Shown here: in pieces, positions 52,196-62,200 of the stretch | Numbering within the stretch: position 1 is the stretch's first letter | Layout: each line of letters begins with the position of its first letter | Assembly (NCBI RefSeq): GCF_017163755.1 | Contig: NZ_JAFIWC010000013.1 | Location: 62,001-126,000, forward strand | From: Xanthomonas sp. | GTDB lineage: Bacteria; Pseudomonadota; Gammaproteobacteria; Xanthomonadales; Xanthomonadaceae | DNA: 64,000 bases | Reading direction: 5' to 3' | The notes under the pieces: generated by a model | Told to the model about the DNA's origin: nothing | The model's database searches: none | Seen by the model: only the letters and a program-made list of their open reading frames with translations | Position numbers and translations under genes: made by a program

Positions 52196-52324
52196 AAGGT
52201 TTCCTGTCGAAGAGGGAGGAGGCCGCGGAGGGGTCGGCCGCAGGAGGCGGCCCGTCTCGACGGCTGGGCGGCCAGTGTAGAGTGGTGCGATAGCCGCAAC
52301 ACCCAGCCTCGCTGCAACGGATTA

Positions 52325-53317
52325 ATGCCAAACGTGAAACGATCGAGCGCGCCCTGGGCGATTACCGACGGCCGCGCGGGCAATGTCCGCCAGGCCGAGG
52401 CGCTGGCCGCGGCGCTCGCCGATGCGGCTGCCGGCGAGTCCGCCGCGTCGCTGGTGCTGCAACCGCACATGCCCTGGCGCTGGCTGGCGCCGCGCCGGCT
52501 GCCGGGCGCCGGGCACGGATTGGGCGAGGCGTTCGCCGCGCTGCTGCGGCAGCCGCCGCCGCTGGCGGTGGGCTGCGGCCGCCAGGCGGCGCTGGCCACG
52601 CGGCTGCTGCGCGCGCGCGGCAGCCGCGTGGTGCAGATCCTCGACCCGCGCCTGTCGCCGCGCCACTGGGACCTGCTGGTGGTGCCCGAGCACGACCGGC
52701 TGCGTGGCGACAACGTGCTGCGCCTGCTCGGCAGCCTGCATCCAGTGGACGACGCCTGGCTGGACGCCGCGCGCATCGCGCATCCGGCGCTGGCCGCGCT
52801 GCCGTCGCCGCGCACCGCGCTGCTGCTCGGCGGCCCCGCGCCGCTGGCGCCGTGGACCGACGATGCGGCCGCGGCGCTGTTCCGGCAACTGGCCGCGCAG
52901 GCCGCGGCCCGCGGCGGCAGCGTGCTGGCCACCACCTCGCGGCGCACCCCGCCCGCGGTGGCCGCGGCGCTGCGCGCGGCGCTGGCATCGGTGCCGGGCG
53001 TGGTGTGGTGCGGCGATGCCGATGGCCCCAATCCCTACGCGGGCCTGCTCGGCTGGGCCGAACGCATCGTCTGCACGCCCGATTCGGTGAACCTGCTGTC
53101 CGAGGCCTGTGCCACGCGCGCGCCGGTGCACATCGCGCTGGCCGCCACCGCGCGCGGCCGGATACGCGCCTTCCACGACGCCTTGCGCGCGCGCGGCCGG
53201 GTACATGACGCGGCGCTGGACGATGCGCACCTCGACGCCGCCACCATCGAGCCGCTGCGCGAAACCGCGCGCATCGCCGCGCAGGTGCGTGCGCGGCTGG
53301 GTCTGGACGGCGCATAG
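52325..53317 (+). CDS. ELM1/GtrOC1-family protein
   Basis: The 330-residue protein starts WAITDGRAGNVRQAEALA (after MPNVKRSSAP) and includes VVPEHDRLRGDNVLRLLG and IVCTPDSVNLLSEACATRAP. These are hallmarks of the family annotated as mitochondrial fission ELM1-like, probably bacterial glycosyltransferase-fold proteins of the envelope. The molecular function is not established. Confidence 0.8.
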   Translation: MPNVKRSSAPWAITDGRAGNVRQAEALAAALADAAAGESAASLVLQPHMPWRWLAPRRLPGAGHGLGEAFAALLRQPPPLAVGCGRQAALATRLLRARGSRVVQILDPRLSPRHWDLLVVPEHDRLRGDNVLRLLGSLHPVDDAWLDAARIAHPALAALPSPRTALLLGGPAPLAPWTDDAAAALFRQLAAQAAARGGSVLATTSRRTPPAVAAALRAALASVPGVVWCGDADGPNPYAGLLGWAERIVCTPDSVNLLSEACATRAPVHIALAATARGRIRAFHDALRARGRVHDAALDDAHLDAATIEPLRETARIAAQVRARLGLDGA

Positions 53318-53765
53318 CGAGCCCTGCCGGGTCCGCCGATCGGGCGCGGCTCCAAGCGGCGAGCGCAGCGCGCACCCGGACCTGCGTATCGGCTGCTTCG
53401 CCCAGCACACGGAGGGGTCGCTGCACGAAGGGCAGCCGATCGACCATTTCCGCGACCTCTCGCCGGACGCGTCGATCCAGTCCTTCCGCGACTTCCCCGG
53501 CCTGATGGGCTCGCTGCCTCCGTCGCGAACGATGCGCGTCGCCTGGCGTGACACCTGAGCCGCTCTCGCAAACGCGCGCCTACGCAGGTCACTGCGACGA
53601 CGGAACACGGTCGCAATGGCGGCCGCTGTCATCCGGACGTCAGCGGCGTTGCATGTGCCGTTAACAGTCCTGCAACACCCTGGCGCAGGAAACCGGCATC
53701 GCTCCATACGGCCATGCGCGTGCCCCCGCACCACGTGCGCCGGCCGGTTCCACCTCCCCGCTGCC
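53318..53765. other. Intergenic with possible Pho box
   Basis: No convincing gene lies in these 448 bases. At 53626-53643 there is a CTGTCAT heptamer, then 4 bases and ACGTCAG, matching the two-heptamer form of PhoB boxes (first heptamer perfect, second partial). It lies 140 bases before the TonB receptor start. Confidence 0.45.
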
Positions 53766-56105
53766 ATGGAACCGCCGATGCTCCGTCCCTATCCGCTCGC
53801 CGCCGCGCTGGCGCTCGCCCTGCTGCCCGCCGCCGCGCAGGCCGCCGATCCTTCCGCCGCCACCGCGCCGGCCGACGCCACCGATGCCGGTTCCAGTGCC
53901 GACCGCGACGTGCGCCAGCTCGATGCGGTGTCGGTGATCGGCCAGGGCGAGACCCGCCAGGTGCAGCGCATCGCGCGGCAGGACGTGCCGGTGCTGCCGC
54001 CGGGCACCAGCATCCAGAAGCTGCTCAACCGTATTCCGGGGGTCAACGTGCAGTCCAACGACGCGTTCGGCGCCAACGAGGAGGCGCAGACCATCAGCCT
54101 GCGCGGCTTCAACGGCACCCGCCTGGGCTACACCCTCGACGGGCTGCCGCTGGGCGACAACGCCTACGGCAACTACAACGGCCTGAACATCAGCCGCGCG
54201 CTGATCGCCGAGAACTTCGGCGGCGTGGAGCTGGCCTCGGGCATCGGCAGCCTGGGCACCGCGTCCACCAGCAACCTCGGCGGCACGCTGCAGTACTACA
54301 CCGACGACCCGTCCGCGGTGTTCGGCGGGCGCGTGGCGCAGACCGTAGGTTCGGACGCCAACCGCCGCACCTACCTGCGCGTGGACACCGGCGAGCACAA
54401 CGGCTTTTCCGCCTACCTGTCCGGCATCAGCGCCGAGGCCGACATGTGGGCGCGCCCGGAGTCGCCGACCACCACGCGCCAGTTCAACGCCAAGGGCGTG
54501 TACCAGTTCGACGGCGGCAAGCTGACCGCGTTCGTCGACACCTCGCGCACCTCGCAGGCCGACTACGCCTACCTGTCCAAGAGCGGCATGGCGCGCGGCC
54601 TGGGCTGGGACTGGAACCTGTACGCGCCGGACTGGAACCGCGCGCTGGCCGCGGCCTACTGCGCGCCGGCCACGCGCGACCCCGGCCGCTGCGCCTTCAG
54701 CGGCGGCGTGGACAACATCGACGATGCGTACTACCAGAGCCGCGCGCTGCGCGACGACGACCTGTACTACGTGGCCGCGGACATCCAGCCCAACGACGCG
54801 ATCTCCCTGCACACGCAGCTGTACCACCACGAGAACCAGGGCCAGGGCCACTGGTGGTCGCCGGGCCAGGCGTCCAACCCGGGCACGCCGCAGGCGCTGC
54901 CGATCTCCATCCGCAGCACCAACTACTGGATCAACCGCACCGGCGGCATCGCCTCGCTGGGCTGGGAGCTGGGCCCGCACCACCTGGAGGCCGGGCTGTG
55001 GTACGAGCGCAACCACCACGACGTGGAGCGCAACTTCTACTGGATCGACGGGCCGATCGACGACGACACCTTCCTCGGCGGACCGGACCGGCGCCTGTTC
55101 TCGCAGAACTACCTCATCACCACGCGGCAGGTGTACCTGCAGGGCAACTTCCGGTTCCTCGACGGGCGCCTGAGCCTGGACCTGGGGGTCAAGAGCCCGC
55201 ACACCGAGATGACCGCGCGCGAGACGCCGGGCGTGGCGGTGGAAGCGCCGGTGGCCACCGGCACGCTCAAGGCCAGCGAATCGGCGCTGCCGCAGATCGG
55301 CGTGGGCTACCGCCTGGCCGAAGGGCAGGAGCTGTTCGCTTCCTATGCCGAGAACATCGCCGCGTTCCAGGGCGGCGGCGCCGGCGGCCCGCTGCTGGTG
55401 ACGCAGGCGTCCTTCGACGCCAGCCGCGGCCAGCTGGAGCCGGAGAAGTCGCGCACCTTCGAGGCCGGCTACCGGCTGGTGCGCGACCGCTTCGAAGCCT
55501 CGCTGGTCGGCTACGACGTCACCTTCGACAACCGCCTGCTCTCGCTCAACCCGTGCCCGAGCATCCAGCAGGGCACCTCGCCGGCCTGCACCACGCGCTT
55601 CTTCAACGTCGGCTCGGTGAGCAGCCGCGGCGGCGAGCTGACCTTGATCTGGAAACCCAACGCGCACTTGCAGTGGTACAACTCGGCCTCGTTCAACCGC
55701 TCCACCTACGACGACGACTACGTGCAGAACGGCGTGACCATCCCCACCGAAGGCAAGTACACGGTGGACACGCCCAAGCGCATGTTCGCCAGCGAGATCA
55801 GCTGGAACTACGCCGGCTGGAACGTGAACCTGCGCGGCAAGTACACCGGCCAGCGCTACTACACCTACACCAACGACCAGGGCTTCGGCGGCTACACGTC
55901 GTTCGATGCCGGCGCCGGCTACGATTTCGGCGCGGTGTCGTTCCTGCAGGGGCTGAAGCTGTCGGTGAACGCGACCAACCTTACCGACAAGCGCCACGCC
56001 TCCAACCTCACCGCGTTCGCCAACAGCGACCCGAACGGGCGCCAGCTGGCGTTCCACGCCAGCGCGCCGCGGCAGCTGTTCCTGACCCTGGACGCGCGCT
56101 TTTGA
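53766..56105 (+). CDS. TonB-dependent receptor, paired with a glycerophosphodiesterase
   Basis: The 779-residue protein has a signal peptide (about 1-27, PAAAQAAD), a plug domain with ISLRGFNGTRLGYTLDGLPL and NLGGTLQYYTDD, and a barrel ending LTLDARF. Start at 53766 or 53778 is equally possible. The glycerophosphodiesterase gene starts 41 bases after it, so the receptor may import a phosphodiester or phosphorylated ligand. A possible Pho box lies upstream. Confidence 0.85.
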   Translation: MEPPMLRPYPLAAALALALLPAAAQAADPSAATAPADATDAGSSADRDVRQLDAVSVIGQGETRQVQRIARQDVPVLPPGTSIQKLLNRIPGVNVQSNDAFGANEEAQTISLRGFNGTRLGYTLDGLPLGDNAYGNYNGLNISRALIAENFGGVELASGIGSLGTASTSNLGGTLQYYTDDPSAVFGGRVAQTVGSDANRRTYLRVDTGEHNGFSAYLSGISAEADMWARPESPTTTRQFNAKGVYQFDGGKLTAFVDTSRTSQADYAYLSKSGMARGLGWDWNLYAPDWNRALAAAYCAPATRDPGRCAFSGGVDNIDDAYYQSRALRDDDLYYVAADIQPNDAISLHTQLYHHENQGQGHWWSPGQASNPGTPQALPISIRSTNYWINRTGGIASLGWELGPHHLEAGLWYERNHHDVERNFYWIDGPIDDDTFLGGPDRRLFSQNYLITTRQVYLQGNFRFLDGRLSLDLGVKSPHTEMTARETPGVAVEAPVATGTLKASESALPQIGVGYRLAEGQELFASYAENIAAFQGGGAGGPLLVTQASFDASRGQLEPEKSRTFEAGYRLVRDRFEASLVGYDVTFDNRLLSLNPCPSIQQGTSPACTTRFFNVGSVSSRGGELTLIWKPNAHLQWYNSASFNRSTYDDDYVQNGVTIPTEGKYTVDTPKRMFASEISWNYAGWNVNLRGKYTGQRYYTYTNDQGFGGYTSFDAGAGYDFGAVSFLQGLKLSVNATNLTDKRHASNLTAFANSDPNGRQLAFHASAPRQLFLTLDARF

Positions 56106-56146
56106 ACCTGCGCATCCTGCGCACACTCCGCTGGGAACCGCATGCG

Positions 56147-57250
56147 ATGATGAAGCCGATGACCTGGTTGCTGGGATGTTCGATGGCGTTGTCGGTTACC
56201 GCGGCGCCGGCCGCTGCCCCGGATGCGGACAAGCCGCTGGTGATCGCGCACCGCGGCGCCAGCGCGCTGCGCCCGGAGCACACGCTGGCGGCCTACGCCC
56301 AGGCGATCGCCGACGGCGCCGACTACATCGAGCCGGACCTGGTGGCCACCCGCGACGGCGCGCTGGTGGCGCGCCACGAGAACGAGATCGGCGGCACCAC
56401 CGACGTGGCCGCGCATCCGCGGTTCGCTGCGCGCAAGACGGTCAAGACCATCGACGGCGAGCGCGTGGAAGGCTGGTTCACCGAGGACTTCACCCTGGCC
56501 GAACTGAAGACGCTGCGCGCGCGCGAACGCCTGCCGCAGCTGCGCAGCACCGCGCTGGACGGGCAGTTCCAGCTGCTGACGCTGGAGGAGATCATCGACT
56601 TCGTTGCCGCCGAGGCGGCCACGCGCGGGCGCACGATCGGGCTGATTCCGGAGATCAAGCACGGCAGCTACTTCCGCTCGCTGGACCTGGCGATGGAGGA
56701 CACGCTGCTGGCGACGCTGGCCGCGCACGCCTATACGCGGCAGGCGCCGGTGGTGATCCAGTCGTTCGAGGTGGGCAACCTGCGCTACCTGCACGGCAAG
56801 CTCGGCGATGCGCATCCGAACATCCGCCTGGTGCAACTGCTCGGCGACCCCGACCAGCGCCCGGCCGACCAGCCGGCGGACGCACCGACCTACGCGGCGA
56901 TGGCGGGCAGGCAGGGCCTGCGCGCGATCGCCGGCTACGCGCAGCTGGTCGGTCCCAGCCTGCGCAGCGTGATCCCGCTGGGCGCCGACGGCGCGCTGGG
57001 CGCGCCGACCGCGCTGGTCGCCGAGGCGCATGCCGCCGGCCTGCAGGTGATGCCGTACACGTTCCGCCCGGAGAACCACTTCCTGCCCGAGGCGCTGCAG
57101 GACGGGCGCGGCGCGGGCGCGGCCAACCGCGACGGCAGCATCGCCGAGATCCGCGCCTACCTGGCCGCGGGCATCGATGGCTTCTTCACCGACGACCCGG
57201 CCGTGGGACGCGCCGCGGTGGACGGGGCGGCGGTGTCGCGCGCGCGCTGA
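56147..57250 (+). CDS. Periplasmic glycerophosphodiester phosphodiesterase (GlpQ-like)
   Basis: The 367-residue protein has a signal peptide (about 1-25, TAAPAAAPD) and the GDPD catalytic set: IAHRGASALRPEHTLAAY, DYIEPDLVATRDGALVARHE and LIPEIKHG. The product is glycerol-3-phosphate plus an alcohol. It is coupled to the TonB receptor gene in one operon. Two ATG codons stand side by side at 56147. Confidence 0.9.
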   Translation: MMKPMTWLLGCSMALSVTAAPAAAPDADKPLVIAHRGASALRPEHTLAAYAQAIADGADYIEPDLVATRDGALVARHENEIGGTTDVAAHPRFAARKTVKTIDGERVEGWFTEDFTLAELKTLRARERLPQLRSTALDGQFQLLTLEEIIDFVAAEAATRGRTIGLIPEIKHGSYFRSLDLAMEDTLLATLAAHAYTRQAPVVIQSFEVGNLRYLHGKLGDAHPNIRLVQLLGDPDQRPADQPADAPTYAAMAGRQGLRAIAGYAQLVGPSLRSVIPLGADGALGAPTALVAEAHAAGLQVMPYTFRPENHFLPEALQDGRGAGAANRDGSIAEIRAYLAAGIDGFFTDDPAVGRAAVDGAAVSRAR

Positions 57251-57283
57251 TGGGTTGGCGCTCCGCGCGAAGACACTGTTTCG

Positions 57284-57351
57284 TGTAGGAGCGGCTTCAG
57301 CCGCGACAGGCACTACGGATGCTACCTGTCGCGGCTGAAGCCGCTCCTACA
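57284..57351. repeat. Perfect 27-bp inverted repeat, REP-type palindrome
   Basis: The arms 57284-57310 and 57325-57351 pair perfectly around a 14-base loop. The arm starts TGTAGGAGCGGCTTCAGCCG. Related single arms lie at about 57378-57462 and 57547-57573, and a weaker one at 62001-62028. The interval 57251-57657 contains only these elements and the promoter of the next gene. Confidence 0.85.
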
Positions 57352-57657
57352 GGCGCTTGCGGCGAGATGCCGGCTGCATTGTGGGAGGAGCTTCAGTGCC
57401 GCCATCGTCCGAAGATGTCCGGCCCACCGCTTCGCTCGTCGCGACTGAAGTCGCTCCCACAGGGGGATTTGCGGTGAGCTGGCTGGGTGCGCTGCAGGAG
57501 GCTTCCGCCCAGATACTGTCCGAGCCGTCGAGTCCGCCGCTCCGCTTGTCGCGGCTGAAGCCGCTCCTACAAGGACGCGGAAATCCGCGGGCATCGGTGC
57601 TGGCCGCGGCGCGGCCGCTTCGCGATAATGCGCCGCTTCGCCTCGCCGTAGCCGCCC

Positions 57658-58248
57658 GTGCCTCCATCGTCCCCGCCACCGCCCGTGTTCGCCGCGCCGA
57701 CTGCGCGCGCCCTGCTGCTGGCGGTGCTGGCGATGGGCGCGGTGGTGCTGCTGTCCAACGTGCTGGTGCAGTTCCCGATCAACGACTGGCTGACCTGGGG
57801 CGCCTTCAGCTATCCGCTGGCGTTCCTGGTCAGCAACCTGATCAATCGCCGCTTCGGCCCGCGCGCGGCGCGGCGCGTGGCGTGGTGCGGCTTCGCGCTG
57901 GCGGTGCTGCTGTCGCTGTGGCTGGCCACCCCGCGCATCGCCGCGGCCTCGTGCAGCGCGTTCATCGCCGCGCAACTGCTGGACATCACCGTGTTCGACC
58001 GGCTGCGCAGCGGCACCTGGTGGCGCGCGCCGCTGCTGGCGACGCTGTGCAGCGCCACGCTGGACACGGCGATCTTCTGGAGCGTGGCCTTCGCCGGCGC
58101 GGCGCTGCCGTGGATCAGCTGGGCCATCGGCGACCTGGCGGTCAAGCTGGGCATGGGACTGTTCCTGCTGGCGCCGTTCCGCGCGCTGCTGTGGCGCTCG
58201 GCGCCGCCCGTCGCGGCCGATGCGCCGGCCACGCGGCGACAGCGCTAG
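57658..58248 (+). CDS. YhhQ/VUT-family queuosine precursor transporter
   Basis: The 196-residue membrane protein has about six hydrophobic helices and the family motifs VLVQFPINDWLTWGAFSYPL, FLVSNLINRRFG, and a late DLAVKLGMGLFLLAPF. This fits the VUT/YhhQ group that imports queuosine precursors (preQ0 or preQ1). The start is a GTG at 57658. Gene context gives no further clue. Confidence 0.85.
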   Translation: MPPSSPPPPVFAAPTARALLLAVLAMGAVVLLSNVLVQFPINDWLTWGAFSYPLAFLVSNLINRRFGPRAARRVAWCGFALAVLLSLWLATPRIAAASCSAFIAAQLLDITVFDRLRSGTWWRAPLLATLCSATLDTAIFWSVAFAGAALPWISWAIGDLAVKLGMGLFLLAPFRALLWRSAPPVAADAPATRRQR

Positions 58249-58427
58249 GGCGAGCGATGCGGCGGCGTCCATGGAAGCATGGAATCGCATGATCTTGAGC
58301 TGGAAAGCCCCCTCCACCATAGCGAACGCCCACTCGGCTCGTACGACGCGTTCCGTACAGGAACCCGGCCTGAGCGTTCCGGCGCGCGTGCGCGATCGCC
58401 GCCCACCCGGCCCGCCGTGCGCCCTGG

Positions 58428-61256
58428 CTACGGTCCGCCGCGCCCCGGCTCGAACGCCAGCCCCTTGGCCTGCGCCGCGGCGGTGATCGCCGCGCGCGCG
58501 CGCTCGATCGCGTCGGTGCTGGCGGTCAGGCGCGGGCGCCGGTCCAGCATGCACGCCAGGCCGGCATCGACCAGCGTCGCATGGGCCTGGTGCAACGCCG
58601 CGGCGGTGGGCGCATCGAACCACGCGGCCGCCGCCAGCGCGTCGATCAGTCCCGGGGTGTCGCGCGGCAGCAGCAGGGCCGGCGTCTGCGCCGCGCCGCC
58701 GAGCACGCCGGTCTGCAGCAGGAATTCCAGGTCGACCAGGCCGCCGGCACCCTGCTTGAGATCGAAGCGCGCCGCATCGCTGCGGTCCAGTTCGGCGCGC
58801 ATCCGTGCGCGCATCTTCAGCACGTCCTCGCGCAGCGCGGCCGCATCGCGCACCCGCGCCAGCGTGCCGTCGCGCACTGCGTCGAACGCGGCGCGCAGCC
58901 CGGCGTCGCCGGCCACGCCGCGCGCGCGCACCAGCGCCTGGTGCTCCCAGGTCCAGGCGCGCTCGCGCTGGTAGTCGGTGTAGCTGGCCAGCGAGGACAC
59001 CAGCGCGCCCTTGCCGCCGTCCGGGCGCAGGCGCACGTCGATGTCGTACAGGCGGCCGCCGCCGGTGACCGCGCCGAGCAGCGCGATCACCTTCTGCGCC
59101 AGCCGCGCGAACCAGCGCGTGACCTCCAGCGGGCGCGGTCCGGTCGAGGCCTCCACGCCGGCGGCGTGGTCGTACAGGAACACCAGGTCCAGGTCGGAAC
59201 CGAACCCGAGCTCGACCCCGCCGAGACTGCCGTAGCCGACGATCGCGAAAGCGCCGCCGGGCACCTCGCCGTGCGCCGCGGCCAGCTCGGCGCGCGCCAG
59301 GCGCAGCACCGCCACCACCACCGCCTCGGCCAGCCAGGCCAGCTGGCGGGTGCCGTCGACCGCGCGCTGGCGGCGGTCCAGCGTCGCCAGCGCGATGCGG
59401 AAGCTCAGCGCCAGCCGGGTCTCGTTGAGCGCGCGCAAGGCGGCTTCGGCATCGTCCGGCGCCGTTGCCATCGCCGCGTCGCAGGCCGCGCGCATCGCCG
59501 CGGCGTCGGGCATCGGCCCGGAGACGCGGGTGTCGAGCAGTTCGTCCAGCAGCAGCGGAAACGCCACCAGCCGCTCGGCCAGCAGCGCGCTGCGCGCCAG
59601 CACGTCCACCAGCCGCGCCAGCGCGCTGGGCTGTTCGTCGAGCAGCGCCAGGTAGCTGGTGCGGCGCAGGATCGCCTGCAGCAGGCCGAGCAGCCGCTTC
59701 AACGCCGCATCCGGCTGCGGCGAGCGCGCGGCCGCCTGCAGCAGCGCCGGCAGCACCCGGTCCAGGCGCGTGCGCGCGTTGTCCGACAGCGACCGGACCC
59801 CCAGCGACTGGGCGAAGTCGTGCAGCGAACGATGCGCGCCATCGGCATCGGCGAAGCCGGCCGCGGCCAGCGTCTGTGCGTCGTCGCCGTCCGGCAGCGC
59901 GCGCCAGTACGCCGACAGCGCGTCGGGCGTGGCGCTGGGCACGCGCGGCGCCAGCAGCGCGGCGAACTCGTCGGCCACGCGCGCGCGCTGCGCCGCCAGC
60001 GCCACGCGCAACGCTTCCCAATCCTCATAACCGAGGCCGAGCGCGATGCGCGCGCGCGCCTCCTCGCCAGCGGGCAACACGTGGGTCTGCGCGTCGCCCA
60101 GCATCTGCAGCCGGTTCTCCACCCGGCGCAGGAAGCGGTACGCCTGCGCCAGCGCGGCGCCGTCGGCCGGCGCCACCTGCTGCGCCTGGACCAGCGCCTG
60201 CAGCGCCGGCAGCAGGCGCCGCTCGCGCAACGTCGCTTCGCGGCCGCCGCGGATCAGCTGCAGCGACTGCACCAGGAACTCGATCTCGCGGATGCCGCCC
60301 GGCCCGCGCTTGATGTCGTCGACCATGTCGCGGCGCGCCACCTCGGCGGCGATCGCGGCCTTCATGTCGCGCAGGCCGTCCAGCGCGGTGTAGTCCAGGT
60401 AGCGCCGGTAGACGAACGGGCGCAGCGTCTGCAGCCAGGCCTCGCCGGCCTCGATGTCGCCGGCCACCGCGCGCGCCTTGAGCCAGGCGTAGCGTTCCCA
60501 GTCGCGGCCCTCGCGCTGGAAGTACTGGTCCATCGCCGCGAACGACAGCGCCACCCGGCCGGCAGTGCCGAACGGGCGCAGGCGCAAGTCGACGCGGTGG
60601 CAGAAGCCGTCGGCGGTGGTGTCGTCGAGCAGCCGCGCCAGGCGTTGGCCGAGCCGGGCGAAATAGTCTTCCGCCGCCAGTACGCGCGCGCCATCGGACT
60701 CGCCGCCTTGCGGATAGGCGTAGACCAGGTCGATGTCGGAGGAGAAATTCAGTTCGCCGCCGCCGAGCTTGCCCAGGCCGAACACCACCAGCCGCTGCGC
60801 GCTGCCGTCGGCGCCGCGGACCACGCCATGGCGCACGGCGAACTCGGCCTCCACCGCGTCCAGCGCCAGCTGCAGGCAGCGCTCGGCCAGCTGGGTGCTG
60901 CCGCGCAGCGTGGCGTCCACGTCGTCCAGGCCGAGCACGTCGCGCCACACCAGCCGCGCCGACTCGGCGGCGCGGTAGCGGCGCAGCTGCACCGGCCATT
61001 GCGCCGGCTGCGCCGGATCCAGTTGCGGCGGCGGCAACGGCGCCGGATCCTCGTCGTCGAACCGCGCCAGCAGCGCGGGCTGCCGGCACACCGTATCGAC
61101 GAAGAAATCGCTGGCCAGCGCCGCCTGGCGCAGGCGCCGTTCGAACGCCGGGCTCAGGCGCTGCGCGGCCGGCAGCGCCTGGCGGATGCGCGCCAGGGCG
61201 CGGTCGAGCGTCGCCTGCAGCGGCGCCGGAAGGGAAGCATCGGAGATATCGGGCAT
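58428..61256 (-). CDS. glnE: Glutamine synthetase adenylyltransferase/adenylyl-removing enzyme
   Basis: The 942-residue protein has two nucleotidyltransferase domains, one with [21 protein letters not shown] and one with [20 protein letters not shown], each with the Gly-Gly and Asp-x-Asp set. It adds or removes AMP on glutamine synthetase according to the nitrogen state, under PII control. Start at 61256 gives the family's usual N-terminus. It is slightly longer than the E. coli protein but full. Confidence 0.97.
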   Translation of the reverse strand: MPDISDASLPAPLQATLDRALARIRQALPAAQRLSPAFERRLRQAALASDFFVDTVCRQPALLARFDDEDPAPLPPPQLDPAQPAQWPVQLRRYRAAESARLVWRDVLGLDDVDATLRGSTQLAERCLQLALDAVEAEFAVRHGVVRGADGSAQRLVVFGLGKLGGGELNFSSDIDLVYAYPQGGESDGARVLAAEDYFARLGQRLARLLDDTTADGFCHRVDLRLRPFGTAGRVALSFAAMDQYFQREGRDWERYAWLKARAVAGDIEAGEAWLQTLRPFVYRRYLDYTALDGLRDMKAAIAAEVARRDMVDDIKRGPGGIREIEFLVQSLQLIRGGREATLRERRLLPALQALVQAQQVAPADGAALAQAYRFLRRVENRLQMLGDAQTHVLPAGEEARARIALGLGYEDWEALRVALAAQRARVADEFAALLAPRVPSATPDALSAYWRALPDGDDAQTLAAAGFADADGAHRSLHDFAQSLGVRSLSDNARTRLDRVLPALLQAAARSPQPDAALKRLLGLLQAILRRTSYLALLDEQPSALARLVDVLARSALLAERLVAFPLLLDELLDTRVSGPMPDAAAMRAACDAAMATAPDDAEAALRALNETRLALSFRIALATLDRRQRAVDGTRQLAWLAEAVVVAVLRLARAELAAAHGEVPGGAFAIVGYGSLGGVELGFGSDLDLVFLYDHAAGVEASTGPRPLEVTRWFARLAQKVIALLGAVTGGGRLYDIDVRLRPDGGKGALVSSLASYTDYQRERAWTWEHQALVRARGVAGDAGLRAAFDAVRDGTLARVRDAAALREDVLKMRARMRAELDRSDAARFDLKQGAGGLVDLEFLLQTGVLGGAAQTPALLLPRDTPGLIDALAAAAWFDAPTAAALHQAHATLVDAGLACMLDRRPRLTASTDAIERARAAITAAAQAKGLAFEPGRGGP

Positions 61257-62200
61257 GCGCGGATTCTGGCATCTGCGCGGCCGCTTGCGCCCCCCCCGCC
61301 TGCGCGCAGCGTGCGATGCGCTTTCGCCGCGCATGGCGCAGGCTGCGCCGCGCGCGTCGGGTCGCGACATCGCGGTTCCGTGCGGAGTGCGCGCTCCAGG
61401 CGTCCCATGTCCGTGGCCCTGGCGCATGGAGGCAGAAGACGGGCGCGCCGGATGACCTGCCGCGGCTCGTCGGCTCGACCGGCCCGTTCGGCGGGCACGC
61501 GTCGATGGCGGCAGCCGTACCCGCGCCCGCCCTCGTCTGCCTACAGGCGCGTTCCGGCGAACAACGGCGGCATGTGCGGATACGCGGCGCAGCGTCCCCG
61601 CTCAACGGTTACGCTGCGCGTTCAAAACGGCGGGCAAAAAAAAGCCCGCTTGCAGCGAACTGCCAGCGGGCCCTGCTCCCTCCCCCACGTCGGGATGCAG
61701 GTCCATCGTGCGGACTCTTGCGGCAACTTGCACGCTGCACTGCAAAATAGTACTCAACGGTTCAGTAGCGCCATGAAACGGTGCCACGCGAGACGCGCGC
61801 GGCCCCGAGAAATATCTCGCGGCGAAACGCCGGTCGGCAACGGTTGCCGAACGCGCTGCCGAATTCGATCGCCGTCCCGGCCAGCACTCGCCAACGCGTG
61901 GTTCGCCCGCCCTCGCCCTGCCGCGCGCGCGCTCACGCACCCGCGGTGCAACTGCATCCGATTCCAGCCGCGACAGCCCACTGGAGTTTGACGGCGGATC
62001 GCGTCGGGGCTGAAGCCTCTCCTGCAACGCAATGGCGGGCGGGGCCGACGTCGCAAGCGGCATGTTCCGCGGAAGCTGCGGCCCGATCTCCGTAGATCGA
62101 GCCTGGGCTGGCCTGCGGCTATCGCGACGAGCGAAGCGGCGGGCGTGCCAGGTTGGAGGGTATCGGCAGAAAGCCTGCCACAAAGGCCACCGGCGATGGC
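61257..62200. other. Long intergenic region with a minus-strand terminator
   Basis: No protein gene is recognised here. Open frames are antisense or random. The only clear element is the terminator at 61636-61671. A partial REP copy lies at 62001-62028. Upstream of the terminator on the minus strand the sequence TGAGTACTATTTTGC (about 61760-61746) could be part of a promoter for a small RNA. Confidence 0.4.
61636..61671 (-). terminator. Strong intrinsic terminator on the minus strand
   Basis: AGCGGGC/GCCCGCT arms (61665-61671 and 61644-61650) are extended by a 4-bp inner stem with a 1x1 mismatch and a CGAA loop. Eight T follow on the minus strand. It is about 530 bases from the stop of the upstream protein, so it either ends that long transcript or a separate small RNA. 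Confidence 0.85.

Noticed and set aside
53391-53560. Short plus-strand frame after the ELM1-family gene
   Set aside because: No ribosome site, no recognisable motif, and composition like random GC-rich sequence.
53714-56105. Second long frame overlapping the TonB receptor
   Set aside because: Only the in-frame 3' part from 56147 is a real gene (glycerophosphodiesterase). The upstream part is a shadow of the receptor.
58581-61991. Very long open frame opposite glnE
   Set aside because: It mirrors glnE, has no family motif and its composition is typical of antisense reading in GC-rich DNA.
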